From: Triparma columacea
Lineage: Eukaryota; Sar; Bolidophyceae; Parmales; Triparmaceae
Direction of reading: 5' to 3'
DNA length: 10,896 bases
Assembly: GCA_030267965.1 (NCBI GenBank)
Contig: BRYA01000240.1
Span: 24,194-35,089 of the forward strand
Part shown: positions 7,301-10,896 of the stretch, in pieces
Layout: each line of letters begins with the position of its first letter
How positions within the stretch are numbered: the stretch's first letter is position 1
Translations under genes and position numbers: made by a program
The notes under the pieces: generated by a model
Databases searched by the model: none
Told to the model about the DNA's origin: nothing
Seen by the model: the letters and a program-made list of their open reading frames with translations, nothing else

Positions 7301-10107
7301 TTGATGTTGCAGACACAGAGGATATTCATGTAGACTTTCCAGTGAAGGCTGGGAATGTGTTAGTGAAAATTCACACAGTATGGGTGTTTGAGCCACTGGA
7401 CACTGTTGGACATGTTCCACAGACATCAGTGACTTTTACAACAAAAGTGGACCTTGGTGGTGTTTTCTACTCTTCCATCATGAACAAGATTGCACCAAGG
7501 TTTCTTGCAACTGTCTCAGACTTGAGAAAGAAGTTTGACAGAAGCAGAGACATTGACACTTCAACAAGGATCGAGATAATAAGTGGAATAGGTGAAATCA
7601 AAGAAATGTCCACTGAGATATTTGATGTTAAATTCCTAGAGCTTGAAGGCAAACAAAAGGTTAAAAGTGCATTCCCTCTTTCAGATACCTGGATTAAGGT
7701 GGAAGAGATGGGAAAGGGATGGGGAAAGACAACAGTGACAGTTAGAGCAGGTTTGGAGGAAGCTGCTGCCTACTTCTGGGACTTTGAGAGCAGAGTCCAT
7801 CACGAAACAACAGGAGATGTCGAGAGGTTTGTTGAGTGGGAGAAGGGGGCATGGGAAGTGGTTGTGAGGAGAAGGCAGAAGTTGGAGTCAAAACATGGAG
7901 GAATTCACAGAGATAGGGAGTTCTGGAATGTGATGAAGCTGCACAAGATGGGTGAAGATATGATTGTGATTATAATGGAGCCAATAAATGAGAATATGAA
8001 GAGAAGTTATGCTGTGAGTGACACTAAGAGAAGTACTGCACAAATGGCATCTGAAGAAGTCGCAATAAAGATCACAAGGAGTGGAGAGAAGGTAACCAAG
8101 GTAGAATTTGTCACCAAGGTAGAGCTTGATAGCTCTGTGAGTGTGGAGGCAACAAGATTAGCTTTAGAAAGGCACCTAGACGAGGCTGCCGAGGCACAAC
8201 GCTACTTTATTGACCTTGTCCCTTTAATGGAGATGTCTAAGCAAGTTGGCGAGGCCTTGGGTGCTGATTTGGTTTGGGATGGAGGACAACTTGGAGGAGC
8301 ACACTCAAGGAAGGACAGAGAGAGACATGTTGAGGAGGTTTGCGATGAGAATGTCGCTTTGAGAGAGATTGTGAAGAAGTATCCTTGGTTTGTCACTTTG
8401 CTGAAAAGGGCAAGGCTTTGTGAGTATAGCTTCAACAGCTCAGTATTTACTAAGCTTGAGTGTGTGGAGGAGAAGGAGGCAAGGGTGATTGGGAACAACT
8501 TGATGCCTTGCTTGAAGAGCAGGAAGGTGATTGAGGCTGGGGTAGATATGTGGAGATTGCAGAACAGGGCTGTAGGGGAGCTGTTTGAGGAGTTTCCATG
8601 GATGGAGGGCATGTTTGTGGAGATTGGGAAGGGTGTAGTGAAGGCGGCACCTTGGGGGTTGTTTTTCAGAGTTACTGTTGGTGCTGTAACATCTATCTTT
8701 GATTTGCTCACTGATGTGTATGTGACGTACATGTTTTGGAGTGATGAGAAGTATGGGTACTTTAAGGCATCTTTGGCAAGTTTGGCAGTGTCAATTGGGA
8801 TTCAAATGATTTTTGTTTGGGGTCAAAACAGAAAGTTGGGGATGTTGAGGGTGCTTAAGGAGTGCTTTCCTATTTTGATTGGGTTTAAGCCTGCTGTTGA
8901 TGCTTACAGGGTTGCAAAGGGAGAAAAACAAGAGGCTGGGAAAGCACTTGATGCTATGGCAGAGTTGACTGCAATGAAAATGATTGAGATGTTTGCCGAG
9001 GCAATTCCTGGAGTGATAATCCTACTCATGGCTATAGCAACCAGTGACAAGGATGATGTTGGAACTTCAGCATGGGTCTCACTTTCAGTTTCAGCATTGA
9101 CAACAGGCTATGCATCAGCAACTATCAGCTATGACTTTGACACTGACCCAGTGAAGAGAGAACAAGTGCCTGACTTCTATGGGTATGTGCCTGCAAATCC
9201 CACCAAGAGATCTATCATATTTGTCACATTGATGTTCTTTAGCGCATGTATGCTTGTGATAAGGTGCATGACAATAGTTGTGTTAGGGCTACTTGGTGGT
9301 AGATGGGTGTCTTTGTATATTGGTGCTGATCTTGGTCTGTATTTGTTGGTGAAGATCTTGAGAGGAGACTTTTGGTATTGGATTCCTCTTGGTGGCAATG
9401 CAGAAATAATGAGTAGTATTGTCTGCAGAGTACTGGTGAAAGCAGTCACAGACTTCACATCTATAGTACAGCTCAGGCATCCTTACGAGCTTGGAGGAAT
9501 GTATTGGGTGCTTGGACTTTTGTTGACAATGGGAAGTCTTCCAATAGCTATCTTAGTAGCTGAAAGGGGAGATGTTACAGACAAAGAGCTTACATTTGCA
9601 TGGAAAGTAGTTGGATCAATTATACCATGTATAGTTGTGTTGTTTGCATTATTTTTCTTGAACATTGAGAGAAAATATTTGGGCACCTTCTACAGCTTAC
9701 AGAAGGGTACAGAATTGACAATAGAAGGGTTTAGAGAAGGAAAAGGCGACGGAGTAAAGGCTGCACACATGGCTACGTCAAAGCATCACTGGAGTTCAAT
9801 AGAAGATGAAGTGGAAACTTGGGTATGGGCTAACTGGGAGAAATGGGAGAATGAGAGGCCGGAGTGGTTTGATGATGCTATAAGAGCAAGAGTGCCTGTT
9901 GACTACATTCCAGGAAGAAGAGAGAGTGTGAGGAGAGCAAGTGTTGATGCTGCAGCTGAAGGTGGTCTAGCAGGTGCTTTGAGCACAAGTATTAGGAGAG
10001 CAAGTGTTGGAGGCGTTGATGGTGGAGATATTATAGGGGAAGGAGGTGGGAAGTATAAAGTAAGCAGTGTGGTGCCGCTTGAAGACGAGGATGAGGATGG
10101 GGAGTGA
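4315..10107 (+). CDS. Giant tandem START-like lipid-binding / multi-span membrane protein (XKR-like)
   Basis: One uninterrupted frame of 1,930 codons. ATG 4315 is the first Met after an in-frame TGA at 4294; ATG 4330 is also possible. Residues 1-95 are hydrophilic and probably disordered. Residues about 100-1290 form four or five START-like units (about 100-275, 330-565, 655-845, 896-1078, 1112-1290). They share recurring motifs: EEAAAWFFEYCSR (689) matches EEAAAYFWDFESR (1148), and LKSPHEGVKM (652) matches LKSPDERVKM (893), a spacing of 241 residues. START domains bind sterols or phospholipids in a deep pocket. Residues about 1447-1782 contain roughly eight or nine hydrophobic spans; FDLLTDVYVTYMFW and EMFAEAIPGVIILLMAI resemble XK-related proteins, some of which scramble phospholipids. 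A Trp-rich tail (WVWANWEKWENERPEWF, 1836-1852) precedes three RRxS motifs and an acidic end. I infer a membrane-tethered lipid-transfer role. The START assignment is fairly sure; the XKR match and any activity are tentative. Base composition changes inside the gene near 5100-5250. Confidence 0.9.
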   Translation: MDRRVMEPIEEIGSSTDQRGGSDREDPAFKGMEGEKPPRNTRRIDAPDQEAPPSDGSQPDDNASKQHDNVLLKTTEPPSGSNRTPSAIYGPVDIDYTALGPKQVELVKLLDDRGPVEGLIDNSTGVDVKVMELADVFHDERDKIIDFLLTDCEKGKFRRKTLQEYDEKEGVIHRLVYWQHYGSGNKFVEFLLDIKVVSPDKSTNIIELAPLDEDEISNEATAMLFEIQASIKTKTVQRGVIKGQLSFTDLEFGQTAATMVGTLKAEERATEMKSEVDVHTNKSSKSARSRTSSIEGRNSGRVEKGDVKATYSAVKEIMEEVRKKFRQPAVIDERRKMHFVEEVMPRAPHLTAEEEAMLERVAWLEEELYMKGKRVKGTLKEGIDKFLWREGDKLWGAYGVIVDKSAKGVLAEGFLLDTFALSEQHFKNNGNLPRVIRYDFEGTRSMHYHVAVKVPAATNRLFENWYVWKEVKLENGRTSYMLAFMPLTEYPGGGFKDLSKEGCVLAESTGVFFFNEIAPNVCRVTRIQTGDLHFQGLQKKLMDNAIDYLAKNQLVEANRLQEKFRKNGKEVDAGVRGALVERMREGVELEEDQKKVFEELEELFGAEEEGGKTKSLKKTSWKSRATFRATLKGGMSFDKLFGGEEEGGWGPLKSPHEGVKMEIKYKQQEIGKNTLGFGRAECVADCSAEEAAAWFFEYCSRERMVMSHEEGNPARLELREWGEERTNEKCFAIIKKLPFPLHKREFVMRYVLQKGYQDDTMSVAFVPAEEQVDYGEKLGNLVKATTSGILTAKNIKNHNGVLQCKLTLTQFMDTGGYIPVKVGDRKIPRVLSTIAVLRDSFKQDEEVDTAALASLANIIKNVHQDYTDEEKGAIRRGKEFYEKCKEDENFDDLKSPDERVKMKLVHVDGESSGTASASTVVDASVEECAANEYILDSRAFKKRAKERGITEYHVKKVNDHTFCYITTRNLGLHGFAPRDGRSKVTWFKQDDGKVIIDVADTEDIHVDFPVKAGNVLVKIHTVWVFEPLDTVGHVPQTSVTFTTKVDLGGVFYSSIMNKIAPRFLATVSDLRKKFDRSRDIDTSTRIEIISGIGEIKEMSTEIFDVKFLELEGKQKVKSAFPLSDTWIKVEEMGKGWGKTTVTVRAGLEEAAAYFWDFESRVHHETTGDVERFVEWEKGAWEVVVRRRQKLESKHGGIHRDREFWNVMKLHKMGEDMIVIIMEPINENMKRSYAVSDTKRSTAQMASEEVAIKITRSGEKVTKVEFVTKVELDSSVSVEATRLALERHLDEAAEAQRYFIDLVPLMEMSKQVGEALGADLVWDGGQLGGAHSRKDRERHVEEVCDENVALREIVKKYPWFVTLLKRARLCEYSFNSSVFTKLECVEEKEARVIGNNLMPCLKSRKVIEAGVDMWRLQNRAVGELFEEFPWMEGMFVEIGKGVVKAAPWGLFFRVTVGAVTSIFDLLTDVYVTYMFWSDEKYGYFKASLASLAVSIGIQMIFVWGQNRKLGMLRVLKECFPILIGFKPAVDAYRVAKGEKQEAGKALDAMAELTAMKMIEMFAEAIPGVIILLMAIATSDKDDVGTSAWVSLSVSALTTGYASATISYDFDTDPVKREQVPDFYGYVPANPTKRSIIFVTLMFFSACMLVIRCMTIVVLGLLGGRWVSLYIGADLGLYLLVKILRGDFWYWIPLGGNAEIMSSIVCRVLVKAVTDFTSIVQLRHPYELGGMYWVLGLLLTMGSLPIAILVAERGDVTDKELTFAWKVVGSIIPCIVVLFALFFLNIERKYLGTFYSLQKGTELTIEGFREGKGDGVKAAHMATSKHHWSSIEDEVETWVWANWEKWENERPEWFDDAIRARVPVDYIPGRRESVRRASVDAAAEGGLAGALSTSIRRASVGGVDGGDIIGEGGGKYKVSSVVPLEDEDEDGE
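6118..6258 (+). repeat. Short imperfect coding duplication between START-like units 2 and 3
   Basis: A 30-base segment at 6118-6147 (coding ELFGAEEEGG) recurs at 6229-6258 (KLFGGEEEGG), 111 bases or 37 codons apart. Between them lies a 12-base tandem repeat at 6184 and 6196 (coding RATF then RATL). This looks like slippage or duplication in a disordered linker rather than in a folded domain. Confidence 0.6.
9931..10009 (+). repeat. 16-bp direct repeat coding duplicated RRAS motifs
   Basis: AGGAGAGCAAGTGTTG occurs identically at 9931-9946 and 9994-10009, 63 bases (21 codons) apart. It encodes RRASV twice (residues 1873-1877 and 1894-1898). A third basic site, RRES, lies at 1868-1871. RRxS is the consensus for cAMP-dependent protein kinase and related basophilic kinases. 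Confidence 0.7.
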
Positions 10108-10440
10108 CTAATAGGGCAGCAACATTTGTAGGAGAAACTGATTTGATTTGTTATTGTTGGGAATATTGTAGAGGTGTAGTAGATGTAGTTTGGCAGCTTT
10201 AAAATGGTTTGTGAGTATTGTTGAAGTGTAGAGGATAAAAAATGAGTGTTAAAATGGTTTGGTGAGTATTTAGGGTGTTTAGTAGATTTGTATGAAATTT
10301 TGGAGAGTTTTGGCAGTGTTATAGTGATTTGTGAATGTTGTGGTAGTGTTATAAATATGTATGGAGTTTTGAAGAATTGTGGAAGATTTATAGTGGTTTG
10401 TGAAAATAATAGAAGTGTAATGGATATGTGTGGGAATTAA
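10108..10440 (+). repeat. Subtelomeric degenerate tandem repeat (unit about 50-70 bp)
   Basis: After the stop of the large gene, related units can be followed by an anchor of the form ATRGTKRTTTGTGAR or AAAATGGTTTGTGAG, at 10201, 10251, 10321 and 10390 (spacings 50, 70 and 69). The last two units align well over about 55 bases from 10312 and 10381. A weaker copy precedes them from about 10139. The 3' UTR of the large gene must lie within or just before this block; no AATAAA is visible. The + strand carries almost no C here. A 64-codon frame at 10246-10440 crosses the repeat and is not considered a gene. Confidence 0.55.
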
Positions 10441-10451
10441 AAAAAGAAGGA

Positions 10452-10650
10452 AGAGTGTAATTGTGGAGGGAGAGAGAGGAATTAAGGATTGAGGGTAGAA
10501 GAGAGGAGGGTGTAAGGTGGAATGATGTGTGAAAGTGTTGTAGATGTGTATAAAGATGAGTTAAAGAATGGTGAGTGTAGTTTTGGAGAGAAGTGAGAGA
10601 GGTTGAGGAGAGAGAGTAGAAGAGAGGAGGAAGTAAGATGGTATGGTGTG
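10452..10650 (+). repeat. Imperfect direct duplication, period 121 bp, subtelomeric
   Basis: GTAGAAGAGAGGAGG occurs at 10495 and 10616, exactly 121 bases apart. The flanks align as well: GAGTGTAATTGTGGAGG from 10454 with GAGTGTAGTTTTGGAGA from 10575, and the following GTAAGNTGGNATGNTGTGTG in both. The first unit is roughly 10452-10572; the second runs from 10573 and merges into the GTGTGTAAA-rich array near 10650. Confidence 0.65.
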
Positions 10651-10711
10651 TGTAAAGGTAGAGTGTGTGTGAGAAAAGTGTGTGTAAGAGTAAATTGTGT
10701 GTGAAGGTAAA

Positions 10712-10802
10712 GTGTGTGAAGGGTGTAAAGGTGTGTGAAGGGAGTAAAGTGTGTGAAGTGTGTAAAGGGTGTAAAGGGTGTTGAGGGTGTAAAGGGTGTA
10801 AA
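10712..10802 (+). repeat. 9-mer array (GGGTGTAAA and variants)
   Basis: Ten contiguous 9-base units with one extra G at 10730. The order is GTGTGTGAA, GGGTGTAAA, (G) GTGTGTGAA, GGGAGTAAA, GTGTGTGAA, GTGTGTAAA, GGGTGTAAA, GGGTGTTGA, GGGTGTAAA, GGGTGTAAA. Units become more uniform and more telomere-like toward the right. Decayed GTGTGTGAR/GTAAA motifs extend the array leftward to about 10650. Confidence 0.8.
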
Positions 10803-10837
10803 GGGTGTAGGGTGTAGGGTGTAGGGTGTAGGGTGTA
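10803..10837 (+). repeat. 7-mer array (GGGTGTA x5)
   Basis: Five perfect copies of GGGTGTA lie between the 9-mer array and the telomere. Each differs from the telomere unit GGGTTA by one inserted G, and from the 9-mer GGGTGTAAA by the loss of two A. It is a telomere-variant repeat in the proximal position where variant repeats are commonly found. Confidence 0.9.
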
Positions 10838-10896
10838 GGGTTAGGGTTAGGGTTAGGGTTAGGGTTAGGGTTAGGGTTAGGGTTAGGGTTAGGGTT
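10838..10896 (+). repeat. Telomere array (TTAGGG type), chromosome end
   Basis: Nine perfect GGGTTA units and a partial tenth (GGGTT) run to the end of the window without a single change. TTAGGG is the telomere repeat of animals, fungi and many stramenopiles. The G-rich strand is the + strand, so the chromosome terminus lies to the right. The array is cut by the end of the sequence, so its true length is unknown. Confidence 0.97.

Noticed and set aside
8202..8732. 176-codon open frame on the minus strand
   Set aside because: It is antisense to the well-supported large gene. Its Ser/Thr/Pro-rich translation is what the complement of Glu/Lys/Gly codons produces.
10246..10440. 64-codon frame on + in the subtelomere with Cys-containing repeats
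   Set aside because: It crosses a degenerate tandem repeat in C-free DNA. Its Cys residues arise from TGT in the repeat, not from a conserved fold.
10441..10896. CRISPR-like array or other prokaryotic repeat system
   Set aside because: Units of 6, 7 and 9 bases run contiguously without spacers into a canonical telomere, so these are telomeric and subtelomeric repeats.

Overview
The window is the end of a nuclear chromosome of a eukaryote. It closes with a perfect TTAGGG-type telomere array whose G-rich strand runs 5'->3' out of the right edge, so the telomere is distal and the left edge lies toward the centromere. The genes have eukaryotic features: a GT-AG intron, AATAAA/ATTAAA signals, a secretory signal peptide, a Pro/Thr-rich 'APT' linker, a thrombospondin type-1 module and tandem START-like lipid-binding domains. 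This combination, with compact genes, few introns and a TTAGGG telomere, best fits a marine stramenopile alga (bolidophyte, pelagophyte or diatom relative). That placement is an inference from gene style, not a database match.

Layout, left to right. (1) 1-390: 3' end of an unrecognised gene on +, entering from the left, with a very purine/G-rich tail and an ATTAAA signal at 445. (2) 669-3659: a two-exon gene on + encoding a 960-residue secreted or surface protein. It has a signal peptide, a thioredoxin-like segment, a Pro/Thr linker, a TSP1 module, a beta-propeller-like region, a Cys-rich module, an acidic tract and a GPI-type hydrophobic C-terminus. (3) 3681-4314: intergenic sequence holding a possible bZIP/CRE-like site, a 41-codon small ORF and a probable 51-nt 5'UTR intron. 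(4) 4315-10107: a single uninterrupted 1,930-residue reading frame with several tandem START-like domains followed by a multi-span membrane domain whose first half resembles XK-related (XKR) scramblases. (5) 10108-10896: a subtelomere of only about 730 bp, made of degenerate tandem repeats, then a 9-mer array, then a 7-mer array, then the telomere.

All three genes point toward the telomere. The two complete genes both look membrane- or surface-related, but nothing shows that they work together. The most striking non-genic signals are the complete absence of C on the + strand for the last 582 bases, the stepwise 9-mer/7-mer/6-mer repeat ladder into the telomere, and a change of base composition inside the large gene, with CpG nearly lost in its 3' half. 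No CRISPR array, transposon, tRNA or rRNA was recognised.
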